Assembly (NCBI GenBank): GCA_001466705.2
Contig: LATX02000100.1
Span: 496,001-560,000, forward strand
Direction: 5' to 3'
Length of the DNA stretch: 64,000 nucleotides
Origin: Moniliophthora roreri
Lineage: Eukaryota; Basidiomycota; Agaricomycetes; Agaricales; Marasmiaceae
In this document: positions 1 through 12,298 of the stretch, in pieces
Layout of the letters: every line of letters starts with the position of its first letter
Position numbering within the stretch: the first letter of the stretch is position 1
Notes under the pieces: generated by a model
The model's input: only the letters and a program-made list of their open reading frames with translations
Databases searched by the model: none
What the model was told of the DNA's origin: nothing
Made by a program: the position numbers and the translations under genes

Positions 1-417
1 CTATTTGAGCCCCATGTTGAGGTTATAGCATTATTGCCGAACATTATGTGGCACTCGGAAGAGGACGGTGGGGGTCAACGACGGAAGGAGCGTTCGTATC
101 GTTGAATCGGAAGGGAAAGGTATGGGAAAAGTAATTCCCAAACCGGCAGCTGAGATTAAATAATGAATATGACTCATCATAGGTCCATCTACTGAGATTT
201 TGCTAGTCACACCGCTCTACCGGTTCCGGTGAGGCTTAGATGCCTACAGACCAGTGCATTGTAGCCAAAATGCAGAGAAAGCAGAAAACTGATTTGTTGA
301 CTGCCATGCAAGTATTGACCTGTGGTACTTAGCAGAACACAGCCACACGCATATGTCACGTGCAAATTTTTTTCTGCGACCAAGTCGATAGGAAACTCCA
401 GAGTCGACTGAGCAGCC
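1..417. other. 5' flank of the RNA polymerase I subunit gene
   Basis: No gene is supportable here; short open frames on the minus strand have no recognisable content. A TGACTCAT octamer at 170-177 matches the bZIP (Gcn4/AP-1 type) consensus and lies about 240 bp upstream of the ATG at 418. It could be regulatory or chance. No TATA-like element is obvious close to the start. Confidence 0.4.
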
Positions 418-3400
418 ATGCCGGACTCTGGGCACATACCCCGTCAGCCCACCTTTGATACTCTGCGTCGGGAAAACTTATTCAAGAATCCTCCAAGAAA
501 GGGATCAAGCTACAATATCTTGAACGAATTCGTCGCACCTCATATCGAATCTTTCAATGCACTTTTCGATGACTCTGGGCTGCCGTCTGGCGATGGAGAT
601 GGAAAGGGATTGATAAGTCTTGCACTGAAAGATATTGGTGAGCGAGTGGTATTTGATGGAACTAGTGGCACAGTGGGCTCGGAAGGAGGTCCTGAAAGCT
701 GGGGTAACCGGATGCGAAGTACGTCTCATTAAAAAAAACTTGCGTTGCCAGTTTCTAACTCCTTGCTCAAGTATGGATCGAGCAGGTCACGGTATCCCGT
801 CCAATGCTGCCAGATAGAAACAAGTACGCGAAAGATGACAGAAAAATTTACCCTTCAGAGGTATTCCTTCTATTGTCCTTGTCTGTGCGAGCGTGACGCT
901 AAAGTAGTGTTAGGCGCGTGAAAGGCTCGCGTCGTATCGGGGTCGCATGTCGATAAAGCTTTGCTACACAGACATACAGAACCAAAAGCACGAAATACAC
1001 AAAGAATGTGGGGCCATTCCGATCATGGTTCGGGTATGATATTTCTACATACTGGTTATCGGACGAAGTCAACTGAGAACCTCTTCACAGTCCGTGCGAT
1101 GTAATCTTCGAGGAATGTCCTCTGCAGAACTTGTACGACATCACGAAGAGCCTGAAGAATTTGGTGGTTACTTTGTGATCAATGGTAACGAGCGTCTTAT
1201 CCGATATCTCATCCTTCCTCGCCGAAATCATGTCATCTCACTTCTCCGACCTTCCTTTGCTAACCGTGGACCCTCGTATACTCAACACGCCGTGCAGATA
1301 CGCTGCGTGAGACCAGATCAAACCAGTTGCACGAATACCCTCCACTATCTTTCAAACGGTAGTGCTATGCTACGGTTCAGCTGGCGGAAACAGGAATATG
1401 TCATACCTATAATGCTAATCTTGAAGGCCCTGGTCAATGCATCCGATAAGGAAATTTTTGAAGGAATTATGATGCAGGACTACGACAACACTTTCTTGTC
1501 TGGTCGCGTCGAGTTACTCCTGCGAAGTTTTACTGTCTTCACAATGCGTACCGGAGATCAATGTCTGGAGTATCTTGGTGACAAATTCAGAGTGGTCCTT
1601 GGAGTTTCCCATGATTGGACGAATGCAGCCGTAGGAGCGTATTTGCTGCAAAAATTAGTCCTTGTACATGTGGAGAATCCTAGGGACAAATATCGAATGC
1701 TCTTGTGAGTAAATTGATAATCCAGTATCATCGAGAATCCGACAAATTCTAGGTTCATGCTACGCAAGTTGTATTCTCTGGTCTCGGGCGCCTGCTGTGC
1801 CGACAATCCTGATTCTCCACAGCATCAGGAAGTACTCCTTCCTGGTACACTCTATGGAATGATCATCAAAGAAAGACTGGAAGAAATCCTAAACCAGATA
1901 CGAAAGCAGATTAACACAGATGTTCATGACAAAGTAGTCATCGATTTCAACGACAGTGCGTCTCTTCCTTCGCTCACTAGACAACAACTAATATATAACA
2001 CTCAGAACGGTACTTTCAGAAGGTACTCAATCGGGTCAACTTTGATGTCGGTGCCAAACTCGCGAACTTCCTCGCGACTGGAAATCTCATTTCTCCAACC
2101 GGTCTCGACCTACAGCAGGCGTCAGGTTTCACCATCGTCGCGGAAAAGCTCAATTGGCAACGATATATCAGTCATTTTCGATGTATACACCGTGGTGCTT
2201 TCTTTGCTGAACTCAAAACTACCACCGTCCGAAAACTGCTCCCGGAAGCGTGGGGATTCCTTTGTCCTGTCCACACTCCAGACGGTTCTCCCTGTGGTTT
2301 ATTGAACCATTTGGCTAGAACGTGTCGCATCGTAACTTCGCCGTTGGCGGTTGCTCATATACCTGCACTTCTTGCAGCACACGGTATGACACAGGTTTTC
2401 GCGCCATCCGTGGATGGTCGGGCGAATATTTGTGTACAGATGGACGGTCGCATCATTGGTTGGGCTCGACCGAAGGTCGCAGAACAACTTGCTACCAATT
2501 TGCGGATTTGGAAGACGGAGGAGAAAAACCAGATACCTCTTGATCTCGAGATTGGAATGGTACCAGAGTCGAAGGGGGGACAATACCCTGGCTTGTACCT
2601 GTTCTCTTCACGGTCAAGGATGATGCGGCCGGTAAAATACCTGGCTAATGGACGTGATGATTCAGTGGGACCTTTTGAGCAAGTGTACATGAACATTGCG
2701 TGCACGCCAGAGGAAATTGAGTTGGGTGTATCTTCACACGTGGAGCACGACCCAACAAACTTCTTGTCAATCTTAGCCAACCTTACGCCCTTCTCTGATT
2801 TCAATCAGGTATCTATGATGTTCACTGTTAACGTCTGACGAGTAACTGATCACCTTGATGAACTTCAGAGTCCACGAAACATCTATCAATGCCAGGTACG
2901 TCAAGATTGGAAATCTTGTCTATCAAATAATCATTCTTGTTTTTAGATGGGTAAACAATCCATGGGGACACCATCGACAGCACTCAAACACCGAACAGAC
3001 AACAAGCTGTATCGTCTACAAAGCGGCCAGAGTCCTGTCGTTCGGCCAGCCCTGCATAATACATATGCAATGGATTCATATCCCAACGGCACTAACGCGA
3101 TAGTGGCCGTCATTTCCTACACTGGATATGACATGGAAGACGCTATGATTCTCAACAAGTCAGCACATGAGCGCGGGTTCGCCTACGGGACCGTGTACAA
3201 ATCCCAGATTGTAGACCTTCAGGACATGCGTGGTGCATCAAAGAAGCAGAGTGCTCCGGCACTTCATTTTGGTCTAGGCAAAGACATTCGGAAGCACGGA
3301 GAAAAGGCGCACCCTTGTATCGAGCTCATTGACAAGGATGGCTTGCCGCACGTAGGCACAAGGTTAAATCCCGGTGATCCAATCGCCGCCTACATCGACG

Positions 3401-4618
3401 ATGTTACTGACAGGACAAAGTTTGTGAAGTACAAGGGCGATGAGGTGGCATATGTCGACGAGGTCCGGTTACTCGGTATGTTATCCTCATAATCCCCGCC
3501 TGACGTATAGCTAACAATGCGATAGGCGACGAATCTGGCGAGGGAGAACTACAAAAAGTGCATATAACACTTCGTATCACTCGAGCACCGGTCATCGGAG
3601 ATAAGTTTTCGTCACGTCACGGGCAGAAGGGTGTTTGTTCGCAGAAGTGGCCTGCCATTGATATGCCGTTCAGCGAAAGTGGAATACAACCGGATGTGAT
3701 CATCAATCCTCACGCTTTCCCAAGTCGAATGACTATTGGAATGTTGGTCGAAAGCATGGCAGGAAAGGCTGGAGCGATGCATGGTCTTGCACAAGACGCC
3801 ACACCATTCAAGCGAGTAATTTATCATATTCTATTCTTCCTTGCGAATGACATTACTTTATTTTAGGTTTAGCGAACAAGATACTGCCGTTGACTATTTT
3901 GGGGAACAGTTAATTGCTGCTGGCTATAACTATTACGGGAACGAGCCTATGTACTCTGGAATAACTGGACAGGAGTTTTCCGCCGACATATATCTGGGTG
4001 TCGTTTACTACCAAAGACTACGACACATGGTCCTTGACAAGTTCCAAGTGCGTACGACTGGTCCAGTAGACCCACTGACAAGACAGCCAGTCAAGGTGAG
4101 TACTCCTTGAAGAAAATATAATAGGAGTGCTAAATCGATTTTAGGGTCGAAAGCGTGCCGGTGGTATTCGATTCGGTGAAATGGAACGAGATGCTCTGAT
4201 TGCGCATGGTACCTCATTTCTTCTGCAAGATAGATTAATGAACTGCTCCGACTACTCAACTGCATGGGTCTGTCGAGCCTGTGGCAGTCTCATATCACTT
4301 GGATATGATGATATCAGCCTGGGGGAAGCAGTGACAGGCAACACTGGATCACTCAAGTCTACCGGCCCTGGGGGTGAATACTGTCGAGTTTGTCGTGCTG
4401 CAGCTGAAGAGGAACAAGAACATGAACGCCGAGCTCTAGAAACCGGTCAGAGCCTCCAACGAAGCGCCCCATTATCAGTCGCAGTATCGTCGCAACATGT
4501 TTTGAGTCATTCCTCTAAAGGGGGTGATCTTGACGTCGTTGCTGTTCCCTACGTCTTCCGGTATCTGTGCGCAGAGCTGGCCGCTATGGGTATTGCTGTT
4601 TCCCTGGAGGTTCATTAA
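418..4618 (+). CDS. RPA135: DNA-directed RNA polymerase I second-largest subunit (RPA135/RPA2)
   Basis: Catalytic-core subunit of RNA polymerase I, which transcribes rDNA in the nucleolus. Spliced model: 418-718, 772-860, 914-1033, 1091-1704, 1753-1955, 2006-2808, 2869-2895, 2947-3475, 3526-3811, 3867-4095, 4145-4618. All phases match and the product is 1224 aa, the usual family size. Family hallmarks appear in order: [23 protein letters not shown], the fork/hybrid-binding block [33 protein letters not shown], the active-site region [45 protein letters not shown], and a C-terminal Cys4 zinc site (CRAC...CRVC). The DATPF-FSE motif and the zinc-site spacing are of the Pol I type rather than Pol II or III. 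Exon 7 is only 27 nt and encodes SPRNIYQCQ. The intron at 3812 has a GC donor. The gene converges on the histone-fold gene downstream. Confidence 0.97.
3812..3866 (+). other. GC-AG intron in RPA135
   Basis: The exon ends in AA, followed by the donor GCGAGT, and the acceptor is TTTTAG. Splicing here joins the conserved DATPFK to FSEQD in frame. The nearby GT at 3816 would throw the next exon into a stop (GTT TAG). Confidence 0.85.
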
Positions 4619-4876
4619 AAGTATACCACGTCGATTCTGTATAATTTCGATACTACACGGTATATGCATTAGAGATTCTGAACAGTATCAAAAATCATGC
4701 TCTCCTTACCATACAAATATGCACATATGGCGTTAAGAATAGGCACTGCTGTAGGTACGGAGAAAACCCACTGAACAAGTCAAGTCTATCCACGAGCGAA
4801 ACAAACGTAAGGTACTCCAAGGAAGATAAAGTGAGAAAAGTAAGGATCCAGCGAAAGTATATGCAAAATAAATAGG

Positions 4877-7800
4877 TCAGGCCTTTACGACAGTCTCGGG
4901 GAGAGGAACATGCCCGTTCGATTTGAACGTCTGAGTGGCAGGAGACACCTTCTTGGAGCTGTACTTTTTCTTCCGGGGTGCGGGAGGTTCATATGTGGCT
5001 TCACCTCCACCGAGGAACAATTCCACAAGAGAGTGTTCCAACGCAACGTCAGCAGATGAAGGCCGATTGTCTGCCGTGTCCGTGGGAGAAGGCGAAGGAT
5101 ACGGAACTTCGTATTCGGCTGGTTCAACGGGAACACCGGCTTTGGCTAAGAAGATATCCATGATGAGCCTACATTCATCCGAGGTAGTGGCTCTAGAGAT
5201 GTGGCGCCGTAGTTCCTGGACTTCGTCCTTCGAGAGACCCACGGCTGGCTTGGTGGACTGCGGCGTAGTATCATCAGTCGTGGCTTTACGAGCTGTTTGG
5301 ATGGACGGTGGTGGAGTAGGTTTGGGAAGAGCGTTTGTTTCGGCAACCGGGTCAGGAGTGCTTGGAGCAGAAAATCTCGGCGGTTCCCTGGCTGCTTCGG
5401 CATTCCTAGCTTTAGCACTATCAGGCACGCGAGAGTTTGGTGCTCTCGGATATCCGCTCTCCGCAACGATAGATTTAGAAGTACCTATGGGAGTTGGGGG
5501 AGCTGAGGATAGGCTTGAAGTATCGAAATCGTAGGTAGTTGTTTTTCTGGCTACAGACGGTCGGCTGGACTGTGTGTTTGACTGGGACATGTCTTCGGGT
5601 GGCACAGGGGATGAGGGCGGAGAAATCATCTGAGGTTGAGGTGGACGAGGTGGTATGGGTCGATTGGCAAGCATCGATAAGTTAGGAACAGAGGCTTTCG
5701 GAATCGGTGATATAGGTGTGGACATCTTCCTTGGATAGTCGTCCTGCACCTGTCCGTTTCGGCCCTTGTCTTTTTCTGACCCACCAATGCTCAATTTCGA
5801 CATCATCCTCTGCAACCTTCCTGAACCTTTGCCTTTGCTACTGATCGAGTCGTTTAGCCCAATGTCGATTGGCCCGTTATCCATGAACTCGGAGAATTCC
5901 CTTCCTGATCGTCCATACGGCCGTCCAGGCATCTCTGGCGGCCCTTCGTTCAGGAAATCCATGAGCTCTCGTGTGGAGGATGATACTCCACCTGCGGGTT
6001 TCGCAGTAGGGCGTTTATTAGGGGTCGAGGCTTTCGGCGCCGCGACAACCATCTCGTCTTCTTCGCCATCAGAACCAGCCATCACATCGTCCAGGTCAAG
6101 AGATTCGCGGTTGTGTTGAATTTTCCTTGTCTTTGATGGGAAAGGGTCGCCACCGAAGCCCATGGGCATACCGACAGCACGTTTATCTGAAGTTTGCATT
6201 GCGGGTAGAGGAGGTGAGGCAATTCCTGTCTTGGATGACTTTCGTCCAATAAGACTAGGTATGGATTGGCCGGCAGCGGATATCGAACGGGTGCGGTTGG
6301 TGATTGAGGGTTTTGGAGGAGAGGTTACGCTAATTTGGCGAATTCGTTGTGACAGTGCGGCAGAAGATGAAGATTTAATTTGGCTTTCTTCCTCGTCTTC
6401 TTGAATAGAGTCGACGTTACGGACAAGGGAGGGACGTCTAGTGTCTATTCGTGATGGTTGAGAAGAAGTAGGATTGCTGCTTCGTTGGCGGCTGTCGTTG
6501 CCACGTTGGCTCCTCTCCTGTTTCTCCTGTTTATAGACCTTTCTCGGATGTTAGAGAAAAGGATAGGAGCAATCTACGTAAACTTTACCTCCATAGTCTT
6601 TAGCCGGTCAGGAGTTAGAGATACCTTCATTGTTGAGTCGGAGCGCATAAGGTCGTCGAACTCTTGCAGTGAAGAGTCCTAGAGAAAAAGACATGAATGA
6701 CGCAAAAAGTGATGAACAGCATCATTCCTACTCACATCATCCGCCTGGGTAAACGAAGTCCATGTATGTTTTGTCTGATCACTTAATACCGAATCCGACT
6801 TCTTGTGACCATTGATGCTCGCACTATCTCGATCGCTAGAATTCCGGCCGTTCCCCATTAATTTCTTCATGGATCTCGTCTTCTCGAAAGAACTTCGATG
6901 ACCAGACGTTCCTGATGTTGGGGCGGGGGACGACAATTCCGATGAGACTCTAGTTGGAGGTGAAGAGCCCTGGATTGATGCCGGACGATCACCAGATGAA
7001 GTGCGCGCCATAGGTATCTTGTCGTTGCGAGTGATAGATTTACTTCGGCGTGGTCTTGGCTCTTGGGATTGTTGTTCTATCTGATCATAAACTGTGACAA
7101 TTATCTGAGAAACCCTGTTACGCAACGCAATTTTAAAGAATTCTTACCATTCATAGATTTGAATAGACTATATATCGAGTCGTCTTCACACAAAGCAATA
7201 AACACGTCATTGATAGTTGCTGCTGTGCGACTGCTGTCTCGAGCAGCAACACGACCTACGTTGGAGAGGATGTGTCTGGGCAAGGGTGAATCGTTATTGG
7301 TGGCAAATAGATCTATCGGATAGCACGCACTCGCACATAGCCCTGATATTGCGAATAGAGAAAAATTTGAGAATGCATACGCAGGAGCTATTAGCTCACT
7401 CACTCTAAAATTGCGGTAAGATATAATGCAGCGGGTGCGACCAGGGACGACTTTGGGGATTGGGACCCGCTCGTTCCGGCCATTCTTTCATTCAATCTGC
7501 TTTCGGCTGCAGGGTCTTCATCGGACTCATTCAATGTCGAGTAAGCTTCACATTTGAGACGAAGGAGCTGTGCAAGAAGAGAGCGTCTTATTAGCACCAC
7601 GACCATAGCAATCCCATAGTTACGCACCTCAAAAGCCCATTGCAAATTGAAAGAATCGCTATCATCTTCCAGAGCATTGGATCCCTTGGGTCGCTTTGTC
7701 CTATCCCAATATGCCCGTAATTCCACCTCGGCTTCCAACAATGCCTCTTTGCCTAGGTTTGTCGGCAATGCACTCAATAGTCCAGCTCGAAGTTTGCTTG

Positions 7801-8026
7801 TAGTTAGAGAGCGTGAGGCCTTGAGGATGGTAAATAGAAATTCATCCAGAAAGACATTTATGCAACGTAGAGCATCAATCTTGAGCTTTATGGGTCGAAT
7901 GTCGGATAGAATAACGTCGGCTGAATGGGAAGAGATGTAGAATGGACCTAGAGGGGAGTTATTGACCATGCTTCCTAAGGCCATGACCAAAGATTACTTA
8001 CTACCGCCTTCACCGTTGGCTATCAT
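4877..8026 (-). CDS. Uncharacterised protein with H2B-like and H2A-like histone folds and a long disordered tail
   Basis: Exons on the minus strand: 8026-8002, 7974-7628, 7567-7404, 7342-7331, 7275-7148, 7091-6736, 6678-6589, 6538-4877; 927 aa, all phases consistent. I do not recognise a named family. Residues about 37-98 read like an H2B fold: KIDALRCINVFLDEFLFTIL, then LSALPTNLGKEALLEAEVEL resembling the LLPGELAKHAVSEG C-terminal helix. Residues about 168-216 read like H2A helix 2, loop 2 and helix 3: APAALYLTAILEAMCEHIL, then ARDSSRT, then INDVFIALCEDDSI. The H2A helix is only complete if the 12-nt exon at 7331-7342 is included. The remaining 700 residues are rich in Ser, Pro and basic residues and look disordered, with RSK/RRSK patches that could be nuclear signals. 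A nuclear or chromatin role is inference. The alignment was made by eye. Confidence 0.85.
7331..7342 (-). other. 12-nt microexon of the histone-fold gene
   Basis: The exon lies between a 61-nt intron (7343-7403; donor GTGAGT, acceptor ATCAG) and a 55-nt intron (7276-7330; donor GTGCGT, acceptor CCCAG). It restores TAILE-AMCE-HILS. Skipping it keeps frame but deletes four residues from the middle of an otherwise H2A-like helix and needs a single 128-nt intron, long for this locus. Confidence 0.8.
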
Positions 8027-8263
8027 GACGAGCTAGTTAAGAAGGAAAAGTAGCGAACAGGTGTGTTCGAGACCAAATTTCAGAAACACTCGACTTCCGA
8101 ATCAGGAAACCCAAATTGACAGAAACTTCTCATGCCGATATAGCCAATAATATATCATTCCCAAGATTCCAAAAAGCCATCTACACGTAGAGTTACGGAT
8201 TACATAGCCAAAACAAGTATGTCTTGCCCTTCTAGAACCATCCCTGCTGCAATGCCTACTAGT

Positions 8264-11200
8264 CTACTGAACGTGTATGATCTCGCTTGCCGGCGTCTCC
8301 TTGACTTCAGGCGGCTTCTCATCAATAAGCTCATTCAGACTGGCCATCCCCCACAGCGTAAGTCCCTTCTGGGCCAACTCAGACACCCTCGCGGACTGAA
8401 GGTCACCAAGAGTCCTAATCTTAGCAGCCGTTGATGGTCTGTAAGAAGGGGATGGTCGATACGCCACGAAATCGTATTCGTCTTCTAAAATTGCATCCGA
8501 CGGCTGCACACCCGTTCGCTTAGATGGGCTTAGTAGAGTTTTATTCCTTTTCCAGCTTGCGTTAGTGGGTGGCATCATGTTCTTTAGAATCTGCAATTAA
8601 ATTAGAAAAAGGAAAATGAATTTGGTATGATAACAAACCACTGGCCCGATCGCGTCGTGTCGTTCCCGTGATATTGAGTAGGGTGAAATTTGCCTAGCGA
8701 CGACCATGTACGATGGGAGATTATCTGGACACATGGGTGGTGAAGATGTGGTGGGAACAAACGGATCCGCCGATGGCTTCACCGGGCTGTTGCTATGGTA
8801 CCGTCGGCTATGCTGCAGCAGTTGACGAGGCTGCCGAAAACCTTCTTCGCATTCTATGTCGTCAAGCGTCAAAGTCAATATGACCAGGTATGCGAGCTGT
8901 GAATATACCTGAATAGGGGCATTGAAGGGACGAGAGGGCATGAGACACAACGTGTGCAGCAAGTTGCTCACGTCGTGATTCACTTCGCCCGCACTGCTGC
9001 CAACGACAAGTGTACACCTTTCGATGTATCAATACCAGTGTCACCTGAGAGCAGATAGGTCCAGAACTAATCACCTCTTGATGGTTCATTCTCTTGATAT
9101 GCTCGATTAAATGTTGTTCTAATCTCGCTGCAGAATTCATCACCGCATCACAAGATTGCCATGTACACGGTAGACTCTGCAATCTCGTGGTAGCAAGCTT
9201 CATGATGGCCCGCTCCTCGGGATCTGCTGCGCTATGTTAACTTATGACCAGAAAGAGACCAAGAGAAACCAGACACCTTTTCCACCACCTTTCGCTCCAT
9301 GTGAAATCGAGTAGGCTGAAGAAATTCACGCAAACTGAGTACAGAAAACAACCATGATGTATTGAAAACCTCTACTAACCTTTTTCGACACATGCCGCTA
9401 GCGAGCGTTTCGCTGCATCATCGTCACCGAAAAGGTCTTCCGTATCATTGACTACAATCCTGCGATTAGAACCTCGGTATCTTTGTACCCGCTCAGATTG
9501 CTTGCCTTTCTTCCTTTCCAAACTCTCTAAGTCTCCCTTAACCCAATCAGACGGAGGCGGTATTTCAACACAATCTATCCGGAATGCAATTCTTTTACCC
9601 TTGGCCTTTCGACCCATCATCGTAGTCGTACGTTGGTCGAATTTAGGAGGACTGTCCACGATCATTTCTGATGATGAGGTCGCAGGGGAAGCCAAGAAAA
9701 GAGGTGTTGCTGATTGTGGTGAACGTGGGGGTGTCTCGTCGATAATGAGAACCTCTTTGGGTTTGGAGGGGCTGCGCTTGGGCGGGCTGTGCTGGCCTTT
9801 GGCGGCACTTTTCCGTGATGGAGAGGAATAATAAGTCGGGGCATGCATCTCGGGTGCAGAACTAGTGGGAGGGGGAGGAGAGGGCGAAAATGTCGATTCA
9901 GAAAGATCAACTGGTACAATTGGTGGAGACGACACTTCTCCCTTGTCCGACGCACAAGTCTGGGGCCGTTCCTTCTGAATTAGAGTTTCACTGTCTAGAC
10001 GAAGTGCGGCGGCCTCAGTGGCAGGTGGCTCCTTCATCGGCGGATCCTGTGGCCCAGCCTTAGCTCCTGAAACGGCGATGAACTGGCCTCGCGTTGCGTT
10101 CTGCTGTGAGTTGGGTTGTGTCTGTTGTGGTATGAGTTGTGTCTGCTGTGATGTCGGTTGCATCTGTTGTGGTATTGGTTGCGCCTGCCGCAGCGTGGAT
10201 TGCACCAAGTGTGACTGTTGGGCGGGACGTACAACACCTAAAGAGTCCGACATTGCCTGTCTTTTGGATTCACGTTCATGATCACTTGGAGTGTCCTGAT
10301 CATCAGTTCGCGGTCGTTTTGGTACGAGGAAACGAAGGATGTCTTTGGCAAGAGTGGATTTGTCGACTTGGGCAGGAGTGCGCGACGACGAACTGGAATT
10401 TCCTTCAGTTATCGAAGACTGGGGTTTGGGGGTAGATGGGGGAAAAATGGGGTTTGGAGCGGAGTTCGGAATGGGTGCAGTGTGCACGCCGGTCTGATGT
10501 GTTGATTGGGGGGTGGAAGTTTGAAGCACGAGTGGCGTGCTTGTATAGAGTTGTCTCGGATTGACTGTAGGTTGTTGGTTGGGAACGTTCTGAGCAACTT
10601 GTGTAGATCCCGGTGCAGCACCCTGTAGAGGTGGTACGCATTTGTGAGTCAAATAAGCCTGTCGTATCCTGGATACTAAGTCTTCTCGGGTAGCAGTTCG
10701 CATCCTACCCGAAGGTTCTTTGACTTGCACAGAAACGACCCGTTTCGGCTGTCCATCCTTGTCTTTTTCCTGGCCCTTGAAGACATACAGCTGTAAATGA
10801 GGGGAAAACGTGCTCGAATTGTCCGGTGCATGCTTAGCCCAGGCGTTTACATAGCCGGAGAAAACCAGGAGTTCGCGATTTTCATCGAAGCCTACAGTGG
10901 GCACGGTTGTCGAGGCAGCGTTCGAGACCCTGGACTGTAAATTGCTGAGGTTGCTACTCTGCTGAGATACTGCATTGAGTTCCTGGAGCCCACAATCGTT
11001 AGTTCCTGAATCATGACAAAAAAATCGAAACTGTCTACAGACTCTGCCATTCGACGCTATCCCATTGGTCGTCGCGTTATTGGTGTTCAATTGGTTATTT
11101 TGAGACAAGTGTGCCTACGTTACTGTCAGCGAAACTAAAGAATAAAGCAAGAAAACAGCTTACTGCGGTCCCATTATATGAGGCGGAACCTGGCGGTCTC

Positions 11201-12103
11201 GCTTGGAAGTTGTTCTGGTAAGCACCTAATAGATCAACGTGAGTTCTAATCATGTAACGATGGGTCAACACAACTTGCCATTTGGCAAATGTTGGTACAT
11301 TTCGTGCCCATACGCCGATTGAACACCCTGAGGTGGATACTGCAGCTGCTGAGATGGCATGGCATTATCCTGTTGCTGCATTGTGTACGCCTGCATCTGT
11401 GGGTGTGGCTGGAGATACGGGTTGTACTGCGTCTGGGAGTAGGAGCGTTGCTGGATGGGATTGTGGTTCGAAGATGAATGAGATGGCTGGTTAGATGAGT
11501 AACTTGAGGTAGTCGCAGCCCTAGTCGGCTAAAGAAATTGGTAAGGACACGATCATCCTAGTTCAATTGAAAAACTCACGGGACTGGTGATTTCTTCGAT
11601 CCTCGCGGAACTAGAAGCCATCTGCGCTGGTTGGGGGACAACCGTCGGGACTCCATTCGTGATAGTCAATTGACTGGATCACATGAGGCTCGAGGTTATT
11701 ACTTGATGTCTTTCGCACTCACTTTCGCATTGACTGCAATTGGGCAAGCTCACGTCTGTTTAAGATGATTAGACTCTCAATGTTCCAACCGAGCATTGGT
11801 CATCGAAATACCTAGCCTGTTCTGCGTCATCAATTATCGACTGCTGTCTTGACTGCTCCCTCCTATATATCGAGATCGTTTAGCCCATGTTAACGGTGGG
11901 AGATTAGAGACATACCTTGCATGCTCTCCTGCAGCCAACCTTTGCTGTAACTCGCGTTCTCTTCGTTCAAACTCAAGAAGTCCCTCCTCATTGGCCGTTT
12001 TCATTCCATCAAGGAGTCGTTGCATTGCATCTAACTGAGCACTGTTGCGTATATAATCAGCTCTGCTGACGGGGGCGGTGGGACGGCCCACTGGCAGCGA
12101 CAT
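8264..12103 (-). CDS. Large nuclear-type protein with three C-terminal C2H2 zinc fingers
   Basis: Twelve exons on the minus strand: 12103-11916, 11862-11812, 11755-11723, 11673-11580, 11528-11279, 11225-11164, 11114-9380, 9315-9277, 9226-9075, 9017-8909, 8853-8639, 8590-8264; 1084 aa. The N-terminus (residues about 20-100) is a charged, Gln-rich helix likely to form a coiled coil. A Gln/Asn/Ser-rich stretch follows, then a folded-looking block (RELLVFSGYVNAWAKH... QLYVFKGQ) and a long Pro/Ser-rich region. Near residues 838-925 are three C2H2 fingers of the C-x4-C-x12-H-x3/4-H form: CTWQSC...HLIEH, CRWQQC...HVVSH and CPYSEC...HSRRYH. Finger 3 only forms after splicing across 8854-8908, which supports the model. 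Likely a DNA- or chromatin-binding regulator; I cannot name the family. The intron at 11226-11278 uses a GC donor. Confidence 0.85.
11226..11278 (-). other. GC-AG intron in the zinc-finger gene
   Basis: The donor is GCAAGT, the classic GC-intron consensus, after exon ...CCAAATG; the acceptor is ATTAG; length 53 nt. It joins LPN to GAYQNNF in frame. A GTTGTG donor two to three bases on would lead to a stop in the next exon. Confidence 0.85.
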
Positions 12104-12270
12104 TTAGGAATACGGCCCTAGCTTGTGACAGGTGTTGAAGAATCTCAAAATGACAAGAAAATCCAGGGAGACAGAGAGTAACAGTGGCAAAAGGGAATTC
12201 CCGCTACTGCTAAGTAGAGGGTTTATGCCGGGGTGAACGAAAATCCCTCGATATGCACAGCGGCGATGTT

Positions 12271-12298
12271 CACGTGATATATCATGTGACCTCACGTG
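12271..12298. promoter_or_regulatory. Cluster of E-box motifs upstream of the zinc-finger gene
   Basis: CACGTG at 12271-12276 and 12293-12298 flank CATGTG at 12283-12288. The first two form an 18-bp near-perfect palindrome, CACGTGATATATCATGTG. The cluster lies 170-195 bp upstream of the minus-strand ATG at 12103. CACGTG is the binding site of bHLH factors such as Cbf1/USF; its use here is inferred. Confidence 0.5.

Noticed and set aside
207..437. Minus-strand gene upstream of RPA135
   Set aside because: Frame overlaps the RPA135 start on the opposite strand and has no recognisable content.
3816..3866. Ordinary GT-AG intron for RPA135 intron 9
   Set aside because: Using GT at 3816 puts TAG immediately in the next exon and breaks the conserved DATPFKFSEQD junction.
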